From Chitinophaga pinensis (GTDB lineage Bacteria; Bacteroidota; Bacteroidia; UBA4408): a stretch of 48,549 bases of DNA. The translations under genes and the position numbers were made by a program. Shown here one piece after another: positions 28,741-36,844 of the stretch. The stretch spans positions 1 to 48,549 of the forward strand of contig CAMBZU010000017.1 in NCBI GenBank assembly GCA_945872355.1. Direction: 5' to 3'. Below the pieces are notes generated by a model. That model ran no database searches. It was not told the origin of the DNA and saw nothing but the letters and a program-made list of their open reading frames with translations. Within the stretch, counting starts at the first letter, position 1; the number at the start of each line of letters is the position of its first letter.

Positions 28741-29706
28741 TTATGCTCTCTTAAATGATGCTCTTGTTAATCTATCGTTGATGGCCTTTCCTAGCCCTTC
28801 ATCAGGAAAAATTTCTGTTAAAATAATTTCAATATCACTATTATCTAAATTGCGCATAGCAGCAAATAATTGCTGGGCTGCTTCTCTTAAGCTACCATTA
28901 ACGGAAAGTGTGTAACAATATTTAGGCGCAATTTCAGAAAAGATAGTTTTAAAACTGATGATGCCCAATTTAGCGCCACTGTATTTTTTGATATTTTCAT
29001 GAATATTACCAATCACTATTTTTTTATTTGGAGCATAATGCGCACTGAGCATACCGGGTGCTGCAGGATTATCTCCCTGGTGAATATGAAGCATAACTTT
29101 TCCAACAACTACTTCTATAGATTCAATGCTTAAACCACCAATTCTAAAAACTGTAACAAGCCCATTATGCATGCCAACAATGGTTGATTCTATGCCAACA
29201 TTACATTCGCCACCATCTAAAATATAAGGTATTTTTCCTTGTAATTGTTGGTAAACATGTTTTGCAGAAGTTGGACTCACATAGCCAAAAGGATTTGCGC
29301 TAGGCGCTGCTAATGGAAAATTTAATTCGTTTAATAATTTTAAGGTATCAACTTGTTGAGGTATTCTTATTCCCACATTTGGCAATCCAGCAGTAACAAT
29401 ATCAGGAATGGAATTTTTTTTAGGCAACAATAAAGTGAGGGGTCCGGGCCAAAATTGTTTAGCTAATAAGGCCAGCTGAGGATGAATTTCAGTAACTAAT
29501 TTATACACTTCTTCAAGTGCATGTGTGTGCACAATTAAAGGATCAAAAAATGGTCTGCTTTTGGCTTCAAAAATCTTTGCAACAGCTTCGGCATCAAAGG
29601 CATTTCCTGCTAATCCATAAACTGTTTCAGTTGGAATAGCCACAACTTCTCCTGCATTTAAAAAATGAGCAGCTTGTTGAATGTTTTTATCAATGATTGT
29701 TTGCAC
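28741..29706 (-). CDS. sua5: L-threonylcarbamoyladenylate synthase, two-domain Sua5 type
   Basis: Makes threonylcarbamoyl-AMP from threonine, bicarbonate and ATP, the first step of the t6A37 tRNA modification. 321 aa. Residues about 8-200 are the YrdC/TsaC domain (GEVVAIPTETVYGLAGNAF, FWPGPLTLLLPKKN, PLAAPSANPFGYVSPTSA, DGGECNVGIESTIV). The linker APGMLSAHYAPNK joins the C-terminal Sua5 domain (about 225-321). The start is GTG at 29706; no ATG is available nearby. Followed after three bases by an acyltransferase gene. Assignment secure. Confidence 0.95.
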   Translation of the reverse strand: MQTIIDKNIQQAAHFLNAGEVVAIPTETVYGLAGNAFDAEAVAKIFEAKSRPFFDPLIVHTHALEEVYKLVTEIHPQLALLAKQFWPGPLTLLLPKKNSIPDIVTAGLPNVGIRIPQQVDTLKLLNELNFPLAAPSANPFGYVSPTSAKHVYQQLQGKIPYILDGGECNVGIESTIVGMHNGLVTVFRIGGLSIESIEVVVGKVMLHIHQGDNPAAPGMLSAHYAPNKKIVIGNIHENIKKYSGAKLGIISFKTIFSEIAPKYCYTLSVNGSLREAAQQLFAAMRNLDNSDIEIILTEIFPDEGLGKAINDRLTRASFKRA

Positions 29707-29761
29707 TAATGACTTAAAATTAGGCTACAATAATAACTACAAAAGTCCAATTTAAAACAAT

Positions 29762-32125
29762 TTAAAACTCTATGCGATATCCTCCAATAGGGAACAAACC
29801 AAATTGGTATTCAATTTTTAAACGGCCTAGTCTAGGGTCATAGTATTGTCGCAATACATTTTTTGTATTGAAAATGTTTTCTAAGCTAATATAAATACTT
29901 TGCGAAACTCGTTTTTGATTGATCTTAAATGAAAGTTTAATATCTGTTTTTTTGAAATTTTTAAAACGTTCATCAAAAGCTTTTTCGGCAATATAAACAG
30001 ATTTGCCAAGGGCTTGCGAAGCCTTTTCATCAATTGGCACATACCTGTTGCCACCTGCCATTGTAGATTTAAAGTCGAAGGCCAATTTGTATTTTCCATT
30101 TTTTAAAGGATATTCATAACCTGCTAAAATGTTGCCAACAAAGCCGCCACTAAAGGCTGTATGATGCCAAACTTGATCGCTTCCTTTATAGAAACTTTCA
30201 TAAATAGAGGTAGTGAACAGCACATAATAATTTTTATTAAATACTTTTTCAAGTGTTATTTCAACACCATAATTTTTACCAGCTCCTGTATTTACTAACG
30301 AATCAACAAGCTCTAATCCACCAATATCGCTGCCTTGGTTAAGCATGCTAAAATAATCGGGTCTTGCCCCATTTACAGGCACTTTTGATTGAGTTTGATA
30401 ATAGGTTTCAACTTTAAAGCGACAATATTCATTCAACATATTTTCATATCCTACAACATAATGATTGCTTTGTGTAAGGCCCATATTTCGGTTTGTTTGG
30501 GTGTATGAATTGTCATTAATATTATATGTTTTATAAAAATAATTAATGAGTGGTTGCATTTGATTGTGCATACCGTAAGCAGCATTCAAAGACTGCCCTT
30601 TACCTAATAACCACTTTAATCCAGCTCGAGGTTCAAGCGCTTTTGTATTGTTTAAAAACAATTGTTGAAAGTGAATTCCTGTATTGAAAATTAATTGGTT
30701 GTTCAGTTTAAATTGCCAGCTTAGTGAAGATTGCAGCAAACTTGTATGGCTATTTTCATTTAATAAATCCAAGAAAATGCCATAAACACGGCTGAATTGG
30801 CCCATGTTGTATTTAATATTCAATTGTGTAAAGGTGGTAGTAAAACGAATCAGGTTTCTATTATTGATTTTACTATTTATTAAATACTGTGCGTGGTATT
30901 GATTGTCGGTAGAATTGCTATTAAAAGTCCTGAACTTTTCTTTGGTTAATGAAATGGTATCAACAGTTGCTGTAAAAGAAGCGTTAGTGGCGCTCAATGA
31001 TAGTTTGCCAAAAGTTTTAGAATTGTAGTAGTGTGTATTTGAAACACCTGTAGCACCCATTTGCGATCCATAAACTAAATCAGTGCCTGAATTTGTAAAA
31101 GCCCAATCGCCTGTTTTTTTATCACTATCGAGCAAGGAAATATTTGAATTACCACCTATGCCCCAAAAATTAAAAGTCCCGAATTTAGCACTTGGTAAGT
31201 TTATTTTCCAAGATAGATCTTTGTAACGAGGTTGGCCAGACACGCCAAATTTTATTCCAAGGGCTGTAAATGCATCTAAAGTTGAATAGCGATAGTTTAC
31301 TAAATAACTGCCGTTGTAATCTTTCTTAAAAGGTCCTTCTGCGCCTAGTTCAAATCCATTAATACCTATTTGCCCCGTGAATTCTCTTTTTTCGTTGTTT
31401 CCATTTCTTAATTTTAAATCAAAAACAGCAGCACTTTTGTTGCCATAATCGGCAGGCCATGCGCCTGTATAAAAATCGGAATTGGCTAAGAGGTTGTTGT
31501 TTAAAATACTAATTGGTCCGCCAGTAGCGCCTTGAGCCGAAAAATGATTTGGATTTGGAATGTCAATATTTTCTAAACGCCACAGCACGCCAAGTGGAGA
31601 ATTTCCTCTCACAATAATATCATTTCTTGCATCGTTGCCCGAAGATACACCTGCTGTTGAAGCAGCCATTTTACTTGGGTCGCCGCGGCTGCCTGCATAT
31701 CGATTGGTTTCTTCGCTATTGAAATTTCTCACACTTAAAGTGGCCATTTCATTGTTAGGTCTGTTGCGCTCTTTTGTTGCACTTATTTCAACTGTTTTAG
31801 TTTCAAATACTTTTTCGGTGAGCTCAATGTTAAGCAGCACTTCTTTTCCAGAAGTAACTTCAATGTTATTTACAGTTCTGCCATTATATCCCAAATAAGT
31901 GAATTGAAATCCTTGCCTACCTACAGGAATATTCAACAATTTAAAAATACCTTTGGCATCTGAAGTAGCAGCTATTAAAGGGTTTCCGGCAAGCACAATA
32001 GCAACACCTTCTAAAGGTTGTTTGCTGTCGGCATCAGTAATTGTTCCTCTGATGGTTTGGGTAATTTGCTGCCCAAAAATTTGAAAGTTGATGAATAATA
32101 GTGCGTAGAGCAGGGTTTGCTTCAT
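29762..32125 (-). CDS. TonB-dependent receptor with carboxypeptidase-like N-terminal domain
   Basis: Outer-membrane active transporter of 787 aa. Signal peptide 1-18 (MKQTLLYALLFINFQIFG). The carboxypeptidase-regulatory-like domain at about 22-105 contains IRGTITDADSKQPLEGVAIVL and FTYLGYNGRTVNNI. The plug at about 110-225 contains SRGDPSKMAASTAGVSS and DIIVRGNSPLGVLWRLENIDI. The barrel runs to the terminal phenylalanine (GGYRIEF), the usual signal for BAM insertion. No SusD-like lipoprotein is next to it, which argues against a glycan SusCD pair. 55 bp separate it from sua5. Substrate unknown. Confidence 0.92.
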   Translation of the reverse strand: MKQTLLYALLFINFQIFGQQITQTIRGTITDADSKQPLEGVAIVLAGNPLIAATSDAKGIFKLLNIPVGRQGFQFTYLGYNGRTVNNIEVTSGKEVLLNIELTEKVFETKTVEISATKERNRPNNEMATLSVRNFNSEETNRYAGSRGDPSKMAASTAGVSSGNDARNDIIVRGNSPLGVLWRLENIDIPNPNHFSAQGATGGPISILNNNLLANSDFYTGAWPADYGNKSAAVFDLKLRNGNNEKREFTGQIGINGFELGAEGPFKKDYNGSYLVNYRYSTLDAFTALGIKFGVSGQPRYKDLSWKINLPSAKFGTFNFWGIGGNSNISLLDSDKKTGDWAFTNSGTDLVYGSQMGATGVSNTHYYNSKTFGKLSLSATNASFTATVDTISLTKEKFRTFNSNSTDNQYHAQYLINSKINNRNLIRFTTTFTQLNIKYNMGQFSRVYGIFLDLLNENSHTSLLQSSLSWQFKLNNQLIFNTGIHFQQLFLNNTKALEPRAGLKWLLGKGQSLNAAYGMHNQMQPLINYFYKTYNINDNSYTQTNRNMGLTQSNHYVVGYENMLNEYCRFKVETYYQTQSKVPVNGARPDYFSMLNQGSDIGGLELVDSLVNTGAGKNYGVEITLEKVFNKNYYVLFTTSIYESFYKGSDQVWHHTAFSGGFVGNILAGYEYPLKNGKYKLAFDFKSTMAGGNRYVPIDEKASQALGKSVYIAEKAFDERFKNFKKTDIKLSFKINQKRVSQSIYISLENIFNTKNVLRQYYDPRLGRLKIEYQFGLFPIGGYRIEF

Positions 32126-32263
32126 GCTGCAAATATCAAAAAAGGTTTTTAGTTTTATTTAAAATTATTTATAAAATTATTGGAGCCATAAAATTGAGTG
32201 TATTTATTTTTCAATACTATACTTGTCATTCAATTGTAAGCCCTCAAAGTTAAATAAGGCTGG

Positions 32264-32427
32264 TACAATTAAAATTAAGCCCAATACTGAAAAACGTATT
32301 CATCTTCTGCAAAAGGACGCTTGAATAAAGATCCATAAAAAGCTTACATTGGTAAATGCCGATCGGAAAAAAGTTTGGGACAAATGCCGTGAAACAAATT
32401 TGGGCCATTACTTATTTCACATCAGTA
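32264..32427. repeat. Intergenic element with terminal inverted repeats, copy B (longer, diverged 5' half)
   Basis: The right half (about 32343-32428) is almost identical to 33978-34063, including cggaaaaaagtttgggac and atttcacatc. The left end is judged by similarity to copy A (tacaatt...ttaagccca) and is uncertain; about 40-50 extra bp lie between the ends. It sits between the divergent TonB-receptor and mqnA genes. A short open frame across it is not considered a gene. Confidence 0.6.
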
Positions 32428-32469
32428 TAATTTTTACATTCATTCACACGCGCATTACAACAATAAGTT

Positions 32470-32477
32470 TAAGTTTG
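32470..32477 (+). promoter_or_regulatory. Bacteroidota -7 box (TAAGTTTG) for mqnA
   Basis: TAAGTTTG matches TAnnTTTG, 13 bp before the mqnA ATG at 32491, giving a leader of about 10 nt. It lies outside repeat copy B. No good -33 element. Confidence 0.5.
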
Positions 32478-32490
32478 TTGTTTCAAAATC

Positions 32491-33243
32491 ATGGAAGAAA
32501 AAATAAGAGTTTCGATAGTTTGTTATTTGAATGCACAGCCATTTATTTATGGTTTAGAACATCATGTAATTACTAATAAATTAAGTATTTCAAAAGATAT
32601 ACCATCAGAATGCGCGCGTAAATTATTGAATAATGAAGCTGATATTGGTTTGGTTCCAGTGGCTGTAATACCTCAATTAAAAGACTTTGAAATTATAGGG
32701 AATACTTGTATTGGTGCAATCGGTAAAGTTGCTTCAGTATTGCTTTGCAGCGATGTTCCTTTAAATGAAATAGAACAAGTTTTTTTAGATTTTCATTCGC
32801 GCACTTCTGTTACTTTGGTGCAAGTATTGAGCAAGCATTTTTGGGGAATTAATCCTCATTTTATACAAGCACCAGCTGATTACATAAATCATATTCAAGA
32901 TAAAACGGCTGGTGTTATCATTGGCGATAGAGCCTTTAATATGCGTAAAGATTTCAATTATATTTATGATTTATCAGCAGAGTGGCAAAAGTTTACAGGT
33001 TTACCTTTTGTATTTGCAGCCTGGGTGGGTCGTAAAGGAATGGATTTAAAAGTATTAAAAGATTTTGAAGAAGCCTTGCAATTTGGATTAAAAGAAAAGA
33101 ATATGGTAATTAAAGATTGCCAACGTTTATTTGGTAATTCATTTGATGTAGCACATTATTTAAATGTGAATATTCAATATGAATTAGATGAGGAAAAAAT
33201 GAAGGGATTGCGTTTGTTTTATGAATATTTAAAAAGCTTGTAA
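32491..33243 (+). CDS. mqnA: Chorismate dehydratase MqnA (futalosine menaquinone pathway)
   Basis: Dehydrates chorismate to 3-enolpyruvylbenzoate, the first step of the futalosine route to menaquinone. 250 aa. Periplasmic-binding-protein-like fold with RVSIVCYLNAQPFIYGLEHH at the N-terminus, then ECARKLLNNEADIGLVPVAVIPQL, the substrate-pocket segment DFHSRTSVTLVQVLSKHFWG and VIIGDRAFNM. The family signature is SYLNxxPL; here it reads CYLNAQPF. No other mqn genes are in the window. Confident as MqnA rather than the related MqnD because of the N-terminal motif and length. Confidence 0.9.
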   Translation: MEEKIRVSIVCYLNAQPFIYGLEHHVITNKLSISKDIPSECARKLLNNEADIGLVPVAVIPQLKDFEIIGNTCIGAIGKVASVLLCSDVPLNEIEQVFLDFHSRTSVTLVQVLSKHFWGINPHFIQAPADYINHIQDKTAGVIIGDRAFNMRKDFNYIYDLSAEWQKFTGLPFVFAAWVGRKGMDLKVLKDFEEALQFGLKEKNMVIKDCQRLFGNSFDVAHYLNVNIQYELDEEKMKGLRLFYEYLKSL

Positions 33244-33267
33244 TCTCGATTGATTTTTTGAGTTAAA

Positions 33268-33882
33268 CTACTTTAAATATTCATTAGAATTTAAATAAGT
33301 AAGTGAAGTGTTATTGCTAATAATAGTAAAAAGTAATTGCTCAACCAATTCAGTTCCGTTCATGAGTTTGTTCATTAAAATGGAATAACCTAAAATTTCT
33401 TTATTCATACTCATTGTTACTTCATTAATGGTCCATTTTTCATAAAATTTTACTTTCAATAAGTTGGAAATATCTAGGAAGTTATTTTGAAATACTTTAA
33501 TTGAAGTTATTCCAGTTTTGTTATTTTCTATCTTAACAGTATCGTAAGAGAGGTAACAATTTTCAAAATCTATTTTTTTTTCTACCCTTTTGTTTTTTGA
33601 GTTCAATATTATAACATCAGTAAAATTATGAATACCAGAAAGGTAATCTAAAAGTATTTTTTGTTCAGTTGGAGTTAGAAAATGATTTTTTGTGTTTGAC
33701 TGTAGCTCATCTTTTTTTGCGCTAGTATTTTCATTATTTGGCTTATTAAACCTTGTGTCATCATAAAGTAAAACATCATATGTTGTTAGTTTACTAATTT
33801 CACTGTTGCTTTTAGTTTGAGCAATATTTTTATTTAATAGTGCGCCTAGTAATAAGCATGATATTAAAAATGATGTTTTCAT
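33268..33882 (-). CDS. Secreted protein of unknown function (204 aa)
   Basis: I do not recognise this protein. Signal peptide about 1-21 (MKTSFLISCLLLGALLNKNIAQ), then a hydrophilic Lys/Asn-rich segment, then a mixed alpha/beta region with FLTPTEQKILLDYLSGIHNFTDVIIL and YEKWTINEVTMSMNKEILGYSILMNKLMNG. No cysteines in the mature part except one in FENCYLSYD. It has no T9SS sorting domain. It is convergent with mqnA, and repeat copies B and C lie on either side within about 1.5 kb. Very AT-rich. Coding is likely because of the signal peptide and length. Confidence 0.7.
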   Translation of the reverse strand: MKTSFLISCLLLGALLNKNIAQTKSNSEISKLTTYDVLLYDDTRFNKPNNENTSAKKDELQSNTKNHFLTPTEQKILLDYLSGIHNFTDVIILNSKNKRVEKKIDFENCYLSYDTVKIENNKTGITSIKVFQNNFLDISNLLKVKFYEKWTINEVTMSMNKEILGYSILMNKLMNGTELVEQLLFTIISNNTSLTYLNSNEYLK

Positions 33883-33938
33883 AGGGAAAGTGTTTTTATA
33901 ATACTTGAATATTAATAATTTAAATGAGTTAATAGTTA

Positions 33939-34062
33939 TACCAATGTGATTTATAAATTAGGCCAATAATTTAAAATCTTATATTGGTAAATGCCGATCG
34001 GAAAAAAGTTTGGGACAAATGCCGTGAAACAAATTTGGACCATTACTTATTTCACATCGGTA
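33939..34062. repeat. 124-bp intergenic element with terminal inverted repeats, copy C
   Basis: It starts taccaatgtga and ends tcacatcggta, which are inverse complements with one mismatch; the similarity of the arms continues for about 26 bp. The centre contains the palindrome ccgatcgg. The right half is nearly identical to copy B; length and ends match copy A. Located between the orphan secreted gene and the dnaA terminator. Confidence 0.72.
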
Positions 34063-34126
34063 TTAGCATTGATTATTTAAGTATAACAACTTTTTATCAG
34101 GTTTATTTCAAATTCATTAACTAAAG

Positions 34127-34154
34127 AAAGCGACTCAATTGAGTCGCTTTTTTT
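34127..34154. terminator. Palindromic (probably bidirectional) terminator after dnaA
   Basis: Perfect palindrome aaagcgactcaattgagtcgcttt (34127-34150) with T runs on both sides. It lies 17-44 bp past the dnaA stop on the minus strand. The T run is stronger on the plus strand, so it can stop transcription in both directions. Confidence 0.85.
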
Positions 34155-34170
34155 AGTTAATTTACTGCAA

Positions 34171-35649
34171 TTAAATCACGCTAATTTTCTTTTCTAATTC
34201 TTCGATATAACTTCTGAATTTTTTATCTGTGTCCATTAAGTTGTTTACCGTGCGGCAAGCATGCAAAACGGTTGCATGGTCTTTTCCTCCACAATGCATT
34301 CCAATGTTAGCTAATGATGATTTGGTTAAGCTTTTGCTAAAATACATAGCAATTTGACGCGCTTGAACCACTTCACGCTTACGTGTTTTAGATTTCATCA
34401 AATCAATTGGTAAATCAAAATAATCTGATACAACTTTTTGAATAAAGTCGATAGAGACTTCACGCGTGGTGTTTTTCACAAACTTATCAATCATGCTTTT
34501 TGCCAAATCTAAATTAATGGCTTTTTTGTTTAAAGTTGATTGCGCAAGCAAAGAAGTTAAAGCACCTTCTAGTTCTCTAATATTGTTTGTAATGCTGTAT
34601 GCAAGATATTCAATTACATCTTTTGGAATATCAATACCATCAACATATAATTTCTTTTCTAAGATAGCTATTCTGGTTTCTAAGTCTGGTGCTTGTAAAT
34701 CAGCTGCAAGGCCCCATTTGAAGCGACTTAATAATCTTGGCTCAATACCAATCATTTCAACAGGAGGTTTATCAGAAGTTAATACCAATTGTTTTCCTGA
34801 TTGATGCAAGTGATTGAAGATATGGAAAAAAACATCTTGTGTTTTTTCTTTCCCTGATAAAAATTGAATATCATCAATAATCAACACATCTATCATTTGA
34901 TAAAAATGTATGAAATCATTTTGATCATTGTTTCTAACTGAATCAATGTATTGCGTCATAAAGCGATCGGCGCTTACATATAAAACTGTTTTATTAGGGA
35001 ATTGGTTTTTTACTTGAATCCCAATAGACTGTGCTAAATGTGATTTACCTAATCCAACACCACCATAAATTAATAAAGGATTAAAAGCTGTTCCTCCGGG
35101 TTTGTTAGCTACAGCATAACCAGCAGAGCGTGCTAAACGATTGCAATCGCCTTCTATAAAATTTTCAAAAGAATATGCTGGGTTTAATTGCGACTCCACA
35201 TTTACTTTCTTTAATCCTGGTATTACAAAAGGATTTCTGATGGCATTGGAACTAATATCCAATGGCATTGAGATAGAAGGATTAGATAATGATTTTTTGC
35301 TATTGGTAGGAATCTTTACTGTGTAGGGTTTTGATGAGTTGGCGTTATTTTCCATAATAATGGAATATTCTAAACGTCCATCAATACCTAATTCATTTTT
35401 AAGTGTTTTTCTAAGTAAGGTGATGTAATGTTCTTCTAACCATTCGTAAAAGAATTGACTTGGCACCTGAATGGTTAAAACATTATTTTGTAATTTAATT
35501 GGTTTGATAGGTTCAAACCATGTTTTGAAACTTTGAGAACTTACGTTATCTTTAATGATGCGTAAACAATTTTCCCAAACCTTTTCAAAACCATTTTCTT
35601 CTGGAGCAGCATGCTCATTAACTTGTTGATTTGATTTTGATGCTTTCAA
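34171..35649 (-). CDS. dnaA: Chromosomal replication initiator DnaA
   Basis: Binds DnaA boxes at oriC and opens the origin. 492 aa. Domain I is at about 18-95 (FEKVWENCLRIIKDNVSSQSFKTWFEPIKP). A linker (about 100-150) leads into the AAA+ domain with Walker A GGVGLGKSHLAQSIG, Walker B VLIIDDIQFLSGKEKTQ and sensor LSRFKWGLAADLQAPD. Domain IV ends with the DNA-binding signature CGGKDHATVLHACRT. The start is TTG at 35649, because an in-frame TAA lies five codons upstream and no ATG is available near the conserved domain I. The 244 bp upstream are AT-rich with one near-consensus DnaA box (TTATCAACA at 35811-35819); I do not call an origin from one box. Confidence 0.97.
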   Translation of the reverse strand: MKASKSNQQVNEHAAPEENGFEKVWENCLRIIKDNVSSQSFKTWFEPIKPIKLQNNVLTIQVPSQFFYEWLEEHYITLLRKTLKNELGIDGRLEYSIIMENNANSSKPYTVKIPTNSKKSLSNPSISMPLDISSNAIRNPFVIPGLKKVNVESQLNPAYSFENFIEGDCNRLARSAGYAVANKPGGTAFNPLLIYGGVGLGKSHLAQSIGIQVKNQFPNKTVLYVSADRFMTQYIDSVRNNDQNDFIHFYQMIDVLIIDDIQFLSGKEKTQDVFFHIFNHLHQSGKQLVLTSDKPPVEMIGIEPRLLSRFKWGLAADLQAPDLETRIAILEKKLYVDGIDIPKDVIEYLAYSITNNIRELEGALTSLLAQSTLNKKAINLDLAKSMIDKFVKNTTREVSIDFIQKVVSDYFDLPIDLMKSKTRKREVVQARQIAMYFSKSLTKSSLANIGMHCGGKDHATVLHACRTVNNLMDTDKKFRSYIEELEKKISVI

Positions 35650-35893
35650 GGTGTAATTATTTTAGATTCGTTTGTGTTTTTTTCTTTGGGAGGACAAAAG
35701 TGTTTATAAAAAAGTGTAAAAAAAAATTTTTCAGACTTGATTTTTTGAAAACTACTTAAATGCTTTTTTATGAGCTTGTTACGTTTTTTTATTTTGTTCA
35801 AAAGCGTCATTTATCAACATTTTGAGCACTTTTATTTGTAAAAAATGATTAATTTAAACGTTTAAAATTTTATTTCTCATTTCTCATTTTTTT

Positions 35894-36844
35894 TTAGGCT
35901 ATGTCAAAAATATTTGTAAGTGTATGGGCACTTCCTTCCATTTTCTTTTTACCGGTGTGTTTATCTAAGTAAATATCTATTCTTCCAAGTTTAATTCCTG
36001 CCCATCCAACTTGGGCCACACATACAGCTGCACCATCTCTATTTGTGCTCACTAGTGGCTTGTCAAGAAAGGTGTGTGTGTGCCCGCCAATAATCAAATC
36101 AATATATCGCGATTGCTTGGCAAATTCAACATCTGATATCTTTTTCTCAGCATATTTAAAACCCAAATGCGATAAGCATATAATTACATCACATTTTTTT
36201 TCTTTCTTCAGGTGAAGCGCTGTTTCAGCAGCCTTTACCATAGGGTCGAGGTATTTAGTGGCACCATAATTTTTCTTATCAACTAAACCTTCCAGCTCAA
36301 TACCTAAACCAAATACACCAATTTTTACACCTTCCTTTTCAAATATTTTATAAGCACTAGTTTTGCCATTCATAACCGTATCGCTAAAGTCATAATTAGC
36401 GCATAAAAATGGAAAATTTGCGAATTGTAATTTACTTACTATGCCATCCAAACCATTGTCAAAATCGTGATTGCCAACAGTGCTGGCATCATAACCCATT
36501 TGACTCATAATTTTTAATTCAAGTTCACCACCATACTTATTAAAGTAGTAAGTGCCTTGGTATATATCTCCGGCATCTAAAAGGAGTACATTTTTTTCTT
36601 CGCTTCTTATCTTTTTTACAAGTGCCGCTCTTCTTGCAGCGCCTCCCAATCCTGGATATTTAGGGTCATTGTCAGGAAATGGATCAATATGGCTATGCAC
36701 ATCATTGGTGTGCAAAATTGTAATTTTTGTTGCTTCTTTTTTTGCAAAAGCTTGCAACTGACTCAGTCCAATTACAGAAATAGTTCCGTAAACAGATTGC
36801 TTTATAAAACTCCTGCGTTGGTTATTTGTTTTTAATTCTTCCAT
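35894..36844 (-). CDS. UshA-like 5'-nucleotidase, metallophosphatase half with Tat signal
   Basis: Calcineurin-like phosphoesterase of 316 aa covering only the N-terminal catalytic domain of a UshA/5'-nucleotidase. The N-terminus has a twin-arginine signal (R10-R11 in QRRSFIKQ, then a hydrophobic stretch to QAFA). Metal-site motifs: LHTNDVHSH (D48, H50), AGDIYQG (D93), GNHDFDNG (N125, H126) and GGHTHTFLD near the C-terminus. The substrate-binding C-terminal domain is missing here and is supplied by the upstream gene, whose end overlaps this start by 23 bp in another frame. Expected to release phosphate from nucleotides in the periplasm. Confidence 0.9.
   Translation of the reverse strand: MEELKTNNQRRSFIKQSVYGTISVIGLSQLQAFAKKEATKITILHTNDVHSHIDPFPDNDPKYPGLGGAARRAALVKKIRSEEKNVLLLDAGDIYQGTYYFNKYGGELELKIMSQMGYDASTVGNHDFDNGLDGIVSKLQFANFPFLCANYDFSDTVMNGKTSAYKIFEKEGVKIGVFGLGIELEGLVDKKNYGATKYLDPMVKAAETALHLKKEKKCDVIICLSHLGFKYAEKKISDVEFAKQSRYIDLIIGGHTHTFLDKPLVSTNRDGAAVCVAQVGWAGIKLGRIDIYLDKHTGKKKMEGSAHTLTNIFDIA

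Noticed and set aside
29762-32125. SusC-type glycan importer
   Set aside because: The receptor lacks a neighbouring SusD lipoprotein and any glycoside hydrolases, so only a general TonB-receptor call is made.
32349-32576. Plus-strand frame of 75 codons across repeat copy B and the mqnA start
   Set aside because: It follows the repeat sequence and then overlaps mqnA in another frame; no start signals and no protein features.
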